DNA of 64,000 nucleotides from Bacteroidota bacterium (GTDB taxonomy: Bacteria; Bacteroidota; Bacteroidia; B-17B0; Aurantibacillaceae): the NCBI GenBank assembly GCA_013697245.1, contig JACCXH010000001.1, positions 62,001-126,000 of the forward strand, in the 5' to 3' direction. The notes beneath the pieces are model-generated. The model was given only the letters and a program-made list of their open reading frames with translations. It searched no databases and had not been told where the DNA came from. Positions 25,579-34,592 of the stretch are shown here, in pieces (position 1 is the stretch's first letter; the number at the start of each line of letters is the position of its first letter). The translations under genes were made by a program, and so were the position numbers.

Positions 25579-26679
25579 TTAAACATTAAACCTAAAATGC
25601 ATGACATCTCCATCATTCACCACATATTCTTTTCCTTCAATTTTTAATTTTCCTGCATCGCGGCAGGCAGCTTCAGAACCTAAAGTAATAAAATCATTAT
25701 AGCCTATAACTTCTGCTTTAATAAATCCTTTTTCAAAATCGGTATGTATAACACCTGCGGCTTGTGGGGCTTTCATGCCTTTGGTAATCGTCCATGCGCG
25801 CACCTCTTTTACACCTGCTGTAAAATAGGTTTCTAATTTCAACAATTTGTAAGCCGATTTAATTAATTTGTTTACGCCCGGTTCATCCAATCCCATATCG
25901 CCTAAAAACATTTGTTTTTCTTCAAAGGTTTCTAGCGCTGCAATTTCACTTTCCATTTGAGCCGTGATAACTAAAATTTCAGAGTTCTCATTTTTTACAG
26001 CTTCTTTAACAGCATCAACGTGTTTGTTCCCTGTTTTTGCAGAGGCTTCGTCCACATTGCAAACATACATTACCGGTTTAATGGTTAATAAATGCAGGTC
26101 GGCAATAAAAGGCAATTCATTTTCTTCAATAGCGCAGGCTCTTGCAGACTGGCCACTTTCCAAAGTTTGTTTTAAGCGCGTTAGTACATTAAATGTTTTT
26201 ACCGCGTCTTTATCGGCGCCAACTTTTGCCAATTTTTCGTATTTTTTCATTTTGGCCTCAACGCTTTCAAGATCTTTTAGTTGAAGCTCTGTATCAATGA
26301 TCTCTTTATCCTTTACAGGATCTACCTTCCCATCCACATGCACAACATTATCATCATCAAAGCATCTTAAAACATGAAGTATGGCATCGCACTCGCGGAT
26401 GTTTCCTAAAAATTTATTACCTAGGCCCTCTCCTTTGCTGGCACCTTTTACAAGGCCGGCAATATCTACTATTTCAACAGTGGTAGGTAAAATATTTTGT
26501 GGTTTTACAATGTCGGCCAGCTTGGTTAAGCGCTCATCGGGCACGGTAGTGGTTCCAACATTTGGATCGATGGTGCAAAAAGGAAAATTTGCCGCCTGGG
26601 CTTTTGCATTACTTAAACAATTAAACAAGGTCGATTTTCCAACATTTGGTAATCCAACAATTCCACATTTTAGGGCCAT
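25579..26679 (-). CDS. ychF: Obg-family GTPase/ATPase YchF
   Basis: 366 aa P-loop NTPase of the universally conserved YchF/OLA1 group, which binds ribosomes and prefers ATP. Motifs are Walker A GLPNVGKST (residues 8-16), the switch region FPFCTIDPNVGT, G3 DIAGLVKGASKGEGLGNKF, and YVCNVDE in place of the Obg NKxD. Next comes a helical coiled-coil arm (about 125-200) and a C-terminal TGS domain (RAWTITKGMKAPQAAGVIHTDF). First gene of a minus-strand run toward parE; a TATATTTG box lies about 30 bp upstream. Confidence 0.95.
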   Translation of the reverse strand: MALKCGIVGLPNVGKSTLFNCLSNAKAQAANFPFCTIDPNVGTTTVPDERLTKLADIVKPQNILPTTVEIVDIAGLVKGASKGEGLGNKFLGNIRECDAILHVLRCFDDDNVVHVDGKVDPVKDKEIIDTELQLKDLESVEAKMKKYEKLAKVGADKDAVKTFNVLTRLKQTLESGQSARACAIEENELPFIADLHLLTIKPVMYVCNVDEASAKTGNKHVDAVKEAVKNENSEILVITAQMESEIAALETFEEKQMFLGDMGLDEPGVNKLIKSAYKLLKLETYFTAGVKEVRAWTITKGMKAPQAAGVIHTDFEKGFIKAEVIGYNDFITLGSEAACRDAGKLKIEGKEYVVNDGDVMHFRFNV

Positions 26680-26711
26680 AATAATTACAAATTAATAATA
26701 AATAAAACGTG

Positions 26712-26719
26712 CAAATATA
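26712..26719 (-). promoter_or_regulatory. -7 box TATATTTG upstream of ychF
   Basis: Minus-strand TATATTTG fits TAnnTTTG, 32 bp before the ychF ATG. The -33 is not clear (TTTCG near 26740). Likely start of the ychF-AIM24-S23-parE transcript. Confidence 0.5.
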
Positions 26720-26825
26720 CTAATATCAGAGGCTTTTTGGCGAAAGGCCTAAAAACAATATTTTTTTAGTTTTTAACATCCTGTAATTATTATCAACATT
26801 AGACTTATAAGCTATAGGCAAATGC

Positions 26826-26833
26826 TAATTTTG
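26826..26833 (+). promoter_or_regulatory. -7 box TAATTTTG upstream of transketolase
   Basis: TAATTTTG fits TAnnTTTG, 19 bp before the ATG at 26853. The -33 region is weak. Confidence 0.4.
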
Positions 26834-26852
26834 CCGCAAATACATTATACAA

Positions 26853-27701
26853 ATGGCCAATATCGACGCTTTAAAAAAATTATCTGCCCAGGTTAGAAGG
26901 GATATTGTTAGAATGGTGCATGCTGTTAGTTCAGGGCATCCGGGCGGTTCTTTAGGCTGTGTAGAGTATTTTGTGGCCCTTTATAAGGTGGTATTGAAAC
27001 ACGATCCTAAGGTTTTTACCATGGATGGTAAGAATGACGACCTTTTCTTTTTAAGTAATGGCCATATTAGTCCGGTATTTTACAGTGTTTTAGCACGCTG
27101 CGGATATTTTCCAATAGCAGAACTAAAAACGTTTCGCAAATTAAACTCGCGTTTACAAGGTCATCCAACCACACACGAAGGTTTGCCGGGAGTAAGAATT
27201 GCCAGCGGTTCATTAGGGCAGGGCATGAGCGTTGCTATTGGCGCGGCTTTAGCAAAAAAATTAAATAAAGATAATGCTATCATATACAGCTTGCACGGCG
27301 ATGGCGAACTACAGGAAGGACAGATTTGGGAAGCCGCCATGTATGCTGCAGCCAATAAAGTAGATAATCTCATCTCAACAGTGGATTATAACGGAAGACA
27401 AATTGATGGCGATGTTGAAAAAGTTTTATCGCTTGGAAATTTAAAAGCAAAGTTTGAAGCTTTTGGATGGACAGTTTTAGAGAACAATTACGGTAACGAT
27501 ATTGAAAAAGTAATTGCTTCTTTTAACGAGGCAAAAAATTTAATTGGCAAAGGAAAACCAATTATGATCTTAATGCGAACAGAAATGGGCATGGGCGTTG
27601 ATTATATGATGGGAACCCACAAATGGCATGGTTCTGCACCTAATGATGAACAACTCGCAAAAGCTTTATTGCAACTGGAAGAAACTGAAAAAGATTACTA
27701 A
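26853..27701 (+). CDS. Transketolase, N-terminal subunit
   Basis: 282 aa, thiamine-diphosphate (pyrophosphate-binding) half of a split transketolase of the non-oxidative pentose phosphate pathway. Seen are HAVSSGHPGGSLG, GHPTTHEGLPGVRIASGSLGQGMSVAIG, and the TPP/Mg motif LHGDGELQEGQIWEA ending in the conserved Asn region DYNGRQ. It must pair with the C-terminal subunit at 29110. In most genomes the two halves are adjacent; here a VWA-protein gene of 1368 bp lies between them. The 31-bp gap after the stop carries an AT-rich run (AGTTCAGATTTAAGATTTTA) resembling the S23-element flanks. Confidence 0.93.
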   Translation: MANIDALKKLSAQVRRDIVRMVHAVSSGHPGGSLGCVEYFVALYKVVLKHDPKVFTMDGKNDDLFFLSNGHISPVFYSVLARCGYFPIAELKTFRKLNSRLQGHPTTHEGLPGVRIASGSLGQGMSVAIGAALAKKLNKDNAIIYSLHGDGELQEGQIWEAAMYAAANKVDNLISTVDYNGRQIDGDVEKVLSLGNLKAKFEAFGWTVLENNYGNDIEKVIASFNEAKNLIGKGKPIMILMRTEMGMGVDYMMGTHKWHGSAPNDEQLAKALLQLEETEKDY

Positions 27702-27732
27702 TAATTTAAGAGTTCAGATTTAAGATTTTAGA

Positions 27733-29100
27733 ATGAAGGTGATCAAAAAATATTTATTTTTTATACTTCTAACTTCTGCAACCTTAAATGTTAGATCACA
27801 GGTAACCAATCGCATCCTTTTTATTTTTGACGACTCCTACAGCATGTATGCGCCATGGAACAGCAATATAAAAATTGAAGTTGCCAAAAAAGTCATGGGC
27901 GAATTTCTAGACAGTCTTAAAAACCTGCCTGATCTTGAATTGGCATTACGTTGTTACGGACATACTACTTTTTTTAAAGAAAGGAATTGTAAGGATACAA
28001 AACTGGAAGTGCCTTTTGCTGATGCAAGTATAAACTCTTTAAAAATAAAACAACGCATTCAGAAGCTTGAGCCAATGGGAACCACACCCATTGCTTACTC
28101 GCTTGGCGAGTGCGCTGCAGATTTTACCACTAAAGCAAACTGCCGCAACATAGTTATTTTAATTACCGATGGTATTGAAGAGTGCAACGGTTATCCTTGT
28201 GCGGTAAGCGCCGAATTACAAAAGAAAGGGATCTTTTTAAGGCCCTTTGTTATTGGTGTTGGGCTTGATGCAAAGTTTGCCGATGTGTTTGCCTGCATGG
28301 GAAAATTTTACGACGTAAGTAACGAAGCAAATTTTAAAGATGTATTGAAATTGGTTTTAACCGAAGCAATTACGCAAACAACCGTGCAGGTAGATCTGTT
28401 GGATATTCTGAAAAAACCAACCGAGACCGATGTTGACATGACTTTTTACGAAGCAGGAACAAGCAACATTAAATACAATTACCTGCATACGATCAACCAT
28501 CGCGGCAACCCGGATACTTTAGTTTTGGATCCGGACCTCAAGTATGATCTGGTGGTGCATACCATTCCTGTTCAGGAAAAAAAGAATATCTCTATTGTAA
28601 AAGGTAAACACAACATAATAAAGCTGGATGCGCCGCAAGGCTATTTAAAATTAGATCTGGATGGTACCATCAATAAATACTACCCTACAACTTTAGTAAG
28701 AAAAGGCGGAGAGCTGCAAACTCTGAATGTACAAGACTTTGGGAAATTAGAAAAATACATTATCGGTAAATATGATCTGGAAGTGTTAACGTTGCCCAGA
28801 ATAAATATAAAAGATGTGGAGATCAAACAAAGCACTACCAACTCCATTAAGATCCCCACCAGCGGTAATATATTATTTAGCAAGCAGGGTACTGGGTATG
28901 GCAGTATTTATGTGGACGATGGAAAAACTGTGATTTGGGTTTGTAATTTAAATCCAACACTCCAAAGCGAAATTATATATTTACAACCCGGTAAATACAA
29001 AGTGGTGTTCAGGTATGAATTTGCAAAAGAAACCATCAAAACAATTGAGCGAAACTTTGAAGTTAAGTCCGGCATTGCACAAACCGTTAGGTTATTATAA
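27733..29100 (+). CDS. Secreted von Willebrand factor A domain protein
   Basis: 455 aa. Signal peptide MKVIKKYLFFILLTSATLNVRSQ. The VWA domain (about 27-215) has a complete MIDAS: DDSYS (residues 33-37), the Thr in EPMGTTPIAYS and the Asp in LITDGIEECNGYPC. The rest (about 220-455) is beta-rich with repeated short strands (YLKLDLDGTINKYYPTTLVRKG), possibly PEGA-like. Predicted periplasmic or outer-membrane metal-dependent adhesion or assembly protein; the partner is unknown. It interrupts the split transketolase and ends 9 bp before the second half, so it must be transcribed with it. Confidence 0.82.
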   Translation: MKVIKKYLFFILLTSATLNVRSQVTNRILFIFDDSYSMYAPWNSNIKIEVAKKVMGEFLDSLKNLPDLELALRCYGHTTFFKERNCKDTKLEVPFADASINSLKIKQRIQKLEPMGTTPIAYSLGECAADFTTKANCRNIVILITDGIEECNGYPCAVSAELQKKGIFLRPFVIGVGLDAKFADVFACMGKFYDVSNEANFKDVLKLVLTEAITQTTVQVDLLDILKKPTETDVDMTFYEAGTSNIKYNYLHTINHRGNPDTLVLDPDLKYDLVVHTIPVQEKKNISIVKGKHNIIKLDAPQGYLKLDLDGTINKYYPTTLVRKGGELQTLNVQDFGKLEKYIIGKYDLEVLTLPRINIKDVEIKQSTTNSIKIPTSGNILFSKQGTGYGSIYVDDGKTVIWVCNLNPTLQSEIIYLQPGKYKVVFRYEFAKETIKTIERNFEVKSGIAQTVRLL

Positions 29101-29109
29101 AAGATACAT

Positions 29110-30066
29110 ATGAAAAAATATACATACACTGAAAAAAAAGACACACGTTCGGGCTTTGGTGCCGGTTTATCGGAACTTGGAAAATCAAATCCAAATGTGG
29201 TAGCACTTTGTGCCGACCTTACCGGTTCGTTAAAAATGGATGCGTTCCAGAAAGAACATCCTGACCGATTTTTTCAAATTGGTATTGCAGAAGCCAATAT
29301 GATGGGCATTGCAGCAGGTTTAACTATTGGCGGCAAAATTCCTTTTACCGGAACCTTTGCCAATTTTAGTACCGGCCGTGTTTATGACCAGATCCGTCAA
29401 AGCATTGCCTATTCAGGAAAAAATGTAAAAATCTGTGCATCGCATGCCGGACTTACTTTAGGAGAAGATGGCGCCACTCACCAAATATTGGAAGATATTG
29501 GTTTAATGAAAATGTTACCGCACATGGTTGTAATTAATCCTTGCGATTACAATCAAACCAAAGCGGCAACTATTGCCATTGCTGCATATGAAGGCCCGGT
29601 GTATCTACGTTTTGGCCGTCCAACTATTCCAAACTTTACACCTGCCGATCAAAAATTCGAAATTGGTAAAGCAGTGATGTTGAATGAAGGAACCGATGTC
29701 ACCATTCTTGCAACAGGCCATTTAACCTGGAAAGCCATTGAAGCAGGAGAGGCTCTGGCGGCAAAAGGTATCAGTGCAGAGATCATCAATATTCATACCA
29801 TTAAACCATTAGATACTGACGCTATTTTAAAATCAATTTTAAAAACAAAATGTGTTGTAACGGCCGAAGAACATCAAATGAATGGAGGCTTGGGAGATAG
29901 TGTTGCCCAGTTCTTAAGTCGCAATAACCCAACACCACAGGAGTTTGTAGCCGTTAACGATTCGTTTGGAGAAAGCGGAACGCCGGATGAGCTTATGAAA
30001 AAGTATGGCTTAGACAGTGTGGATATTGTTAAGGCAGTTGAAAAAGTAATAACCCGTAAAAAATAA
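29110..30066 (+). CDS. Transketolase, C-terminal subunit
   Basis: 318 aa pyrimidine-binding and C-terminal domains of split transketolase. Blocks are VALCADLTGSLKMDAF, FFQIGIAEANMMGIAAGLTIGGKIPF (with the catalytic Glu) and HAGLTLGEDGATHQILEDIG. The C-terminal transketolase domain begins near residue 190 (GTDVTILATGHLTWKAIEAG). It forms the active site with the subunit at 26853. Shared transcription probably runs through the intervening VWA gene. Followed by two related small lipoprotein genes. Confidence 0.93.
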   Translation: MKKYTYTEKKDTRSGFGAGLSELGKSNPNVVALCADLTGSLKMDAFQKEHPDRFFQIGIAEANMMGIAAGLTIGGKIPFTGTFANFSTGRVYDQIRQSIAYSGKNVKICASHAGLTLGEDGATHQILEDIGLMKMLPHMVVINPCDYNQTKAATIAIAAYEGPVYLRFGRPTIPNFTPADQKFEIGKAVMLNEGTDVTILATGHLTWKAIEAGEALAAKGISAEIINIHTIKPLDTDAILKSILKTKCVVTAEEHQMNGGLGDSVAQFLSRNNPTPQEFVAVNDSFGESGTPDELMKKYGLDSVDIVKAVEKVITRKK

Positions 30067-30070
30067 ATAA

Positions 30071-30235
30071 ATGAAAAAAGTAGCAGTGTATTTTATTCTT
30101 GCAGTAGCATTTGTTGCCTGCAATGTACCAAAGGATGGCGAACAGGAAAACATACCAACTAGTAAGTTAGAGGTGCTCACTAATTTGGGTGAAGATTCTA
30201 CAAATGTAATTATAGACACAACTGCGAAAAAGTAA
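30071..30235 (+). CDS. Small lipoprotein (54 aa), paralogue of the next gene
   Basis: Below the ORF-track length cut. The ATG at 30071 gives a signal ending AFVAC (lipobox, Cys17), then NVPKDGEQENIPTSKLEVLT. The next gene has CNTPNSSEQESIPRGKPDVLT at the same place, so the two share CNxPxxxEQExIPxxKxxVLT. This one ends after 37 mature residues and lacks the downstream domain. It starts 4 bp after the transketolase stop. Either a genuine short lipoprotein or the truncated half of a tandem duplication. Confidence 0.65.
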   Translation: MKKVAVYFILAVAFVACNVPKDGEQENIPTSKLEVLTNLGEDSTNVIIDTTAKK

Positions 30236-30244
30236 ATAAGGTGC

Positions 30245-30733
30245 ATGAAAAATATAGTAGCTTGTTCTTTATTAATTATAGCATTAGTATCCTGCAATAC
30301 CCCTAATAGTAGCGAACAAGAAAGCATTCCAAGAGGTAAGCCCGATGTATTGACGGCTTCAGCCAATGACGATAGTATAAAAGCAAATGAGAAGAAAGAC
30401 GAACTATCCAGGAAAGAAAATAGCAGATCGGCCGATAAAGCAAAGCCGCTTTTAATTGCCAGGGGTAGCGAACCAGGTTGGTATGCCGAATTTTTTATTG
30501 ACCATTTACGTTTGTTAATTGATAACGGAACGGATAGTTTGATCCTAGAAAAAGATTTTAGTGGTGTAGACAATGATCTTTATAGCACTACAATTGCTGA
30601 AAAGAACATTGCAATTTCTATTAATGACAAAACCTGTACCGAAGAAGGAAGCGGCGAAAAAAGAGAAAGAAGCATTTCTATAAAATACAACAATAAAAGC
30701 TACAAGGGTTGCGCAACTATTAATACAAAATAA
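30245..30733 (+). CDS. Lipoprotein, COG3650-like
   Basis: 162 aa. Signal MKNIVACSLLIIALVSC with a Cys lipobox, a low-complexity charged linker (about 25-70), then a compact domain with ARGSEPGWYAEF, NDKTCTEEGSGEKRERSISI and a final YKGCATI. The RGxEPxW start, the central Cys and the terminal YxGCA match the pattern I know from COG3650-type lipoproteins of unknown function; the two cysteines may pair. The mature N-terminus repeats that of the 54 aa lipoprotein just upstream. Confidence 0.65.
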   Translation: MKNIVACSLLIIALVSCNTPNSSEQESIPRGKPDVLTASANDDSIKANEKKDELSRKENSRSADKAKPLLIARGSEPGWYAEFFIDHLRLLIDNGTDSLILEKDFSGVDNDLYSTTIAEKNIAISINDKTCTEEGSGEKRERSISIKYNNKSYKGCATINTK

Positions 30734-30749
30734 TTCATATCTTTAGTTA

Positions 30750-31589
30750 ATGAAGGTTGAAGTATTCCTGGCTTTTTTATTTCTATTCAGTTTAAATTTT
30801 CTCTCGCAGAATCAAAATTTATCTAACGGATATTTTGTGATTAAAACCAATGCTTCTTGTTTTATCGACTACGATCAGCAAAGATACGATCACGGTAATC
30901 CCAACTATAAAAGTCTGGGTAGCGGTAGTCGTGGTTTCCAGGAGCCATTTCTTATTTATACACAACTAAAACCTTTAAGATCCTACTTTCCTGGGGGCGA
31001 AATTAATTACTACTTAAGCCGTGATAATTTTTTTGGAATTAATGTGGGTTTGGCATTTTCTTATGATCAAACTTTTTATAGCGTTTCTTCTACTAAAAAA
31101 ATTTATACAGGGTCATCAGAAAGCTATCAACGCATAAACGCAAATGGCAAGGGTTGTTTGCTAAACAAAATGTTTAAATTTGTTTACGGATTTAATTTTA
31201 ATTCAAAAGGCGGATTTAATTTTTGTATACAGCCAATTAACCCTGAGTTTAGATTTATAAAAACTGGAAATTCTTTTATAACTAATGAAACACTTGAAGT
31301 ATTACTTTCCAAAAAGGTAAATTCTTACGGCGCAAGATTAGATTCAACTTCAACGGTCATTTCCTCCGAAAGAACAGACATTCAATTTATGAATTATAAA
31401 ACAAGATCAAATGTTAGCATATCCTTTCCAACATTATTTGGTATTGAACAAAAATTTAAGATGAAAAAAATAAATTATGTTGCAGGTTTAAGCGCTTCTT
31501 TCTCATTTCTTGAAACTTATGCGGTATTTAGGGTGTATTTTGGAATTTGTTTCGGTAACTTTAAAGAATCTTCACAACCCGGATATTAA
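30750..31589 (+). CDS. Hypothetical secreted protein, possible outer-membrane barrel
   Basis: 279 aa. Signal peptide to about residue 19 (LAFLFLFSLNFLSQ). The mature part is rich in aromatic and Gly residues and in alternating strands (FFGINVGLAFSYDQTFY, NYVAGLSASFSFLETYAVF, VYFGICFGNF) as in small porin-like barrels. There is no catalytic motif I recognise. It follows the COG3650-like lipoprotein by 16 bp. The outer-membrane location is inference. Confidence 0.6.
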   Translation: MKVEVFLAFLFLFSLNFLSQNQNLSNGYFVIKTNASCFIDYDQQRYDHGNPNYKSLGSGSRGFQEPFLIYTQLKPLRSYFPGGEINYYLSRDNFFGINVGLAFSYDQTFYSVSSTKKIYTGSSESYQRINANGKGCLLNKMFKFVYGFNFNSKGGFNFCIQPINPEFRFIKTGNSFITNETLEVLLSKKVNSYGARLDSTSTVISSERTDIQFMNYKTRSNVSISFPTLFGIEQKFKMKKINYVAGLSASFSFLETYAVFRVYFGICFGNFKESSQPGY

Positions 31590-31711
31590 CTACTGGATTT
31601 TTTTAGATATAGCCTTAAATCAGGCTTATATAGCAATAAAATAACCATTAAATAATTTCAAAGCTGTTCTAATTTTTTTACCTTAGATGTCGTTATTTTA
31701 AGAACTACACT

Positions 31712-33139
31712 ATGAGTCACTTTAATCGTACAAAAATTGTTGCAACCATGGGCCCTGCAACTGCTGATATTAACGTTTTGGAAGGAATGTTTAAAGAAGG
31801 ATTGGATATTTGCCGGATCAATTTTTCGCATGGCGATTATGAAGCCGTTTTACATACCGTTAAAAACATTCGCGAACTAAATAAAAAATTAAACCGTCAT
31901 GTTGGAATCTTAGCCGATCTACAAGGGCCAAAATTACGCATTGGTGTAATGAAAGATAATAGTGCCAATCTTATAAACGGCAATTTAATTTCTATTACAA
32001 CTAAAGAATGTGAAGGCGATGAACATACAATTTATATTACCTATCCGCAATTTCCGCAAGATGTAAAAGTTGGCGAAACTGTTTTAATAGATGATGGAAA
32101 AATTCATTTAAAAGTTATTGATACTAATGGAAAAGATCTTGTGCGTTGCGAAATTTTAGTAGGTGGAATTTTGTCTTCTAAAAAAGGAGTTAATTTACCA
32201 AACACAAAAATATCGTTGCCCTGTTTAACTATAAAAGATATCCGCGATCTTGAATTTGCATTGGAACAGGATTTTGACTGGATAGGTTTATCATTTGTAA
32301 GAAGTGTTACAGATATTGTTGAGCTAAAAGATATTATTAAACATAAAGGTAAACGCGCCCGTGTTATTGCAAAAATAGAAAAACCGGAAGCTATAAAAGA
32401 AATTGACAACATTATTGATGTAACCGATGGTATTATGGTGGCTCGTGGAGATCTTGGCGTCGAGTTGCCTATGGAGCAAGTGCCCTTATTGCAAAAAATG
32501 ATCGTTCAAAAATGTGTAGAGATTGGTAAGCCGGTTATTATTGCTACGCAAATGATGGAAAGCATGATCACCAGTTATACGCCTACACGCGCTGAGGTAA
32601 ATGATGTTGCCAATGCCGTGATGGATGGTGCAGATGCAGTAATGTTAAGTGCTGAAACCTCTGTAGGAAAATATCCTGTAAAAGTAATTGAAATGATGCG
32701 CCGTATTATTACACAGGTTGAAGAATTGGATAGCATCTATTACAAGGAGCACACGCCCCAAATTAAAACCATCACATATATAACCGACAGTATTTGTTAT
32801 AATGCCTGCTCACTGGCTCATCATGCCGGCGCGCAAGCTATCATCAGCATGACAAATAGTGGTTATACTGCTTTTAAATTATCGAGTCATCGGCCAAAAG
32901 CACATATTTTTATTTTTACAGATAACCAGCCGCTGCTAACTACGCTAAGTTTAGTTTGGGGCATCCGTGGGTTTTATTATAACAAATATGAAAGTACAGA
33001 TGATACTATAACCGACCTAAAAGATTTTGTGAAGACCAGGGGTTTTGTAAAAGATGATGATCTTGTCATAAATATTGCAAGTATGCCTATGAAAGAAAAA
33101 GGTAGAACCAATATGATGAAATTGAGTTATATAAATTAA
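31712..33139 (+). CDS. pyk: Pyruvate kinase
   Basis: 475 aa glycolytic enzyme transferring phosphate from phosphoenolpyruvate to ADP. Motifs are TKIVATMGPAT at the N-terminus, RINFSHGDY, ILADLQGPKLRIG, the active-site stretch VIAKIEKPEAIKEIDNII (catalytic Lys), VARGDLGVELP and ATQMMESMI, followed by the PK C-terminal domain. The length is normal. Its TAA overlaps the ATG of pgeF (TAATG), so the two are translationally coupled. Confidence 0.96.
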   Translation: MSHFNRTKIVATMGPATADINVLEGMFKEGLDICRINFSHGDYEAVLHTVKNIRELNKKLNRHVGILADLQGPKLRIGVMKDNSANLINGNLISITTKECEGDEHTIYITYPQFPQDVKVGETVLIDDGKIHLKVIDTNGKDLVRCEILVGGILSSKKGVNLPNTKISLPCLTIKDIRDLEFALEQDFDWIGLSFVRSVTDIVELKDIIKHKGKRARVIAKIEKPEAIKEIDNIIDVTDGIMVARGDLGVELPMEQVPLLQKMIVQKCVEIGKPVIIATQMMESMITSYTPTRAEVNDVANAVMDGADAVMLSAETSVGKYPVKVIEMMRRIITQVEELDSIYYKEHTPQIKTITYITDSICYNACSLAHHAGAQAIISMTNSGYTAFKLSSHRPKAHIFIFTDNQPLLTTLSLVWGIRGFYYNKYESTDDTITDLKDFVKTRGFVKDDDLVINIASMPMKEKGRTNMMKLSYIN

Positions 33140-33849
33140 TGTGGTTAATAGCACCTAACATCAATTGTGTGCATGGCTTCTCTACCAGGCACCATGGTGT
33201 TTCCAAAGCACCATTCAATTCTCTTAACCTGGGTGGCTCTGAAGATGAGCCTCAAAATATTTTTAGTAACAGAAGATCGGCATTAGAGGCATTAAATTTA
33301 TCTATTGATAATTTATGTTACCTCAAACAAATTCATAGCAGCAAAGTAAATGTTGCAAAAGTCGGACAGCAGGAAGGCGATGCCTTGGTTAGTGATCAAA
33401 AAAAACTAGTGCTTGCTGTAAGTATTGCAGATTGTTACCCTTTATTATTTCACGATCCTATAAATAATATTATTGGTGCAGCGCATGCCGGCTGGAGGGG
33501 AACCGTGAATAAAATAGCAGAGAACACCATTAAAGAAATGCAAAAATTGGGCGCAGATGTAAAAAATATTAAAGTAGCTATTGGGCAAGGAATTTGTCAA
33601 ACCAATTTTGAAGTTGGAAACGAAGTAATAGAACAGTTTATAAATGCAGGTTTTCCTTCATACTGCTGGAAAGAAAATAAAATAAATCTTATTGCCTGTA
33701 ATAAATTTGTGCTGTTACAAAATGAAATTACTGATGAAAATATTTGGACTCTGAACCGTTGTACCTTCGAAGACGATTTTTTTAGTTATCGACGGGATAA
33801 GGGAAAGACCGGCAGAATGTGGGCTGTAATTGCCCTTTCAACACATTAA
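33139..33849 (+). CDS. pgeF: Laccase-domain purine nucleoside phosphorylase/polyphenol oxidase family
   Basis: 236 aa YfiH/PgeF family. Metal-site motifs are present: LKQIHSSKV (His), SIADCYPLLFHD (Cys), GAAHAGWRGTVNKIAENTI (His) and GQGICQTNFEVG. The C-terminus has FFSYRRDKGKTGRMWAVI. Members have been described as editing enzymes in peptidoglycan synthesis and as zinc-dependent purine nucleoside enzymes. Its ATG overlaps the pyk stop codon by one base. Confidence 0.9.
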   Translation: MWLIAPNINCVHGFSTRHHGVSKAPFNSLNLGGSEDEPQNIFSNRRSALEALNLSIDNLCYLKQIHSSKVNVAKVGQQEGDALVSDQKKLVLAVSIADCYPLLFHDPINNIIGAAHAGWRGTVNKIAENTIKEMQKLGADVKNIKVAIGQGICQTNFEVGNEVIEQFINAGFPSYCWKENKINLIACNKFVLLQNEITDENIWTLNRCTFEDDFFSYRRDKGKTGRMWAVIALSTH

Positions 33850-33858
33850 GATCAAAAA

Positions 33859-33889
33859 TTGCCTTAAATGATTTTTTTTATTATCTTTA
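33859..33889 (+). promoter_or_regulatory. Promoter with -7 box four bases from the start codon
   Basis: TTG (33859-33861), 20-bp spacer, TATCTTTA (33882-33889), then AAAC and the ATG at 33894. Transcription would begin at or next to the ATG, implying a leaderless mRNA. Confidence 0.45.
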
Positions 33890-33893
33890 AAAC

Positions 33894-34589
33894 ATGAGAT
33901 CGATCTTTTTATACTTACTTGTAATAGTTGGTTTGTTTGGCCAAGGGCAAACGGTTTTCTCTAAAGTAAGAGAATGTATACTTGTTAGCGCTTTTAAAAC
34001 CTCTTTGCATCAAATGGATTCTTGCATTGTAAAAAATTACCATAAAGACAGTGCTTTATATTACAAAGGGCTGATTTATTTAAAAATAAACAATTTAAAG
34101 GAAGCGCAAATCAATTGTGGTTTACTAATTAAAGGTTACCCCAATTTTTTAGAAGCACATTTTTTAAGCGGATCGATCTATTTTTCCGAAAAAAATTATC
34201 AAAAAAGTATAGATGAATTTAATATTGTTTTAACCAAACATCCAAACCACGTAAACGCTTTATATAATCGTTCGCTGGCTTTTGGCGCTTTGTCAAATTA
34301 CAAAAAAGCTATTGAAGACTTAAACACCTGCCTGTCTTCAAAACCTATGTATTCGCAGGCTTATTGCTACAGGGCTTCCTGCCACGAATCATTAGGCGAT
34401 CATACAAAAGCGATAAAAGATTACGAAACAACCATCAACATTGATCCAAAAAATTTTGATGCATATATAGACCTTGCTTACATCTATCATAAACAAAAAG
34501 ATAATGTAAAGTCCTGCGCAATAATTAACGACGCGATTAAATCCGGCTCGCAGGTAGCAGAAGAGATAAAAGAAACTTTTTGTAAATAA
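33894..34589 (+). CDS. Secreted TPR protein
   Basis: 231 aa. Signal-like N-terminus MRSIFLYLLVIVGLFGQG, then about four or five TPR units from residue 50 (SALYYKGLIYLKINNLKEAQ, LEAHFLSGSIYFSEKNYQKSI, VNALYNRSLAFGALSNYKKAI, SQAYCYRASCHESLGDHTKAI, FDAYIDLAYIYHKQKD). It is probably a periplasmic scaffold with unknown partner. Its promoter-like box ends 4 bp before the ATG. It converges on dut with 3 bp between stops and no visible terminator hairpin. Confidence 0.8.
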   Translation: MRSIFLYLLVIVGLFGQGQTVFSKVRECILVSAFKTSLHQMDSCIVKNYHKDSALYYKGLIYLKINNLKEAQINCGLLIKGYPNFLEAHFLSGSIYFSEKNYQKSIDEFNIVLTKHPNHVNALYNRSLAFGALSNYKKAIEDLNTCLSSKPMYSQAYCYRASCHESLGDHTKAIKDYETTINIDPKNFDAYIDLAYIYHKQKDNVKSCAIINDAIKSGSQVAEEIKETFCK

Positions 34590-34592
34590 GAA

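Noticed and set aside
30010-30573. 187 aa minus-strand ORF
   Set aside because: Antisense to the transketolase end and two lipoprotein genes that have clear signals and operon spacing.
31611-31636. AGCCT...AGGCT hairpin before pyk as terminator
   Set aside because: Short stem without a T-run; could end the upstream transcript but the evidence is too weak to annotate.
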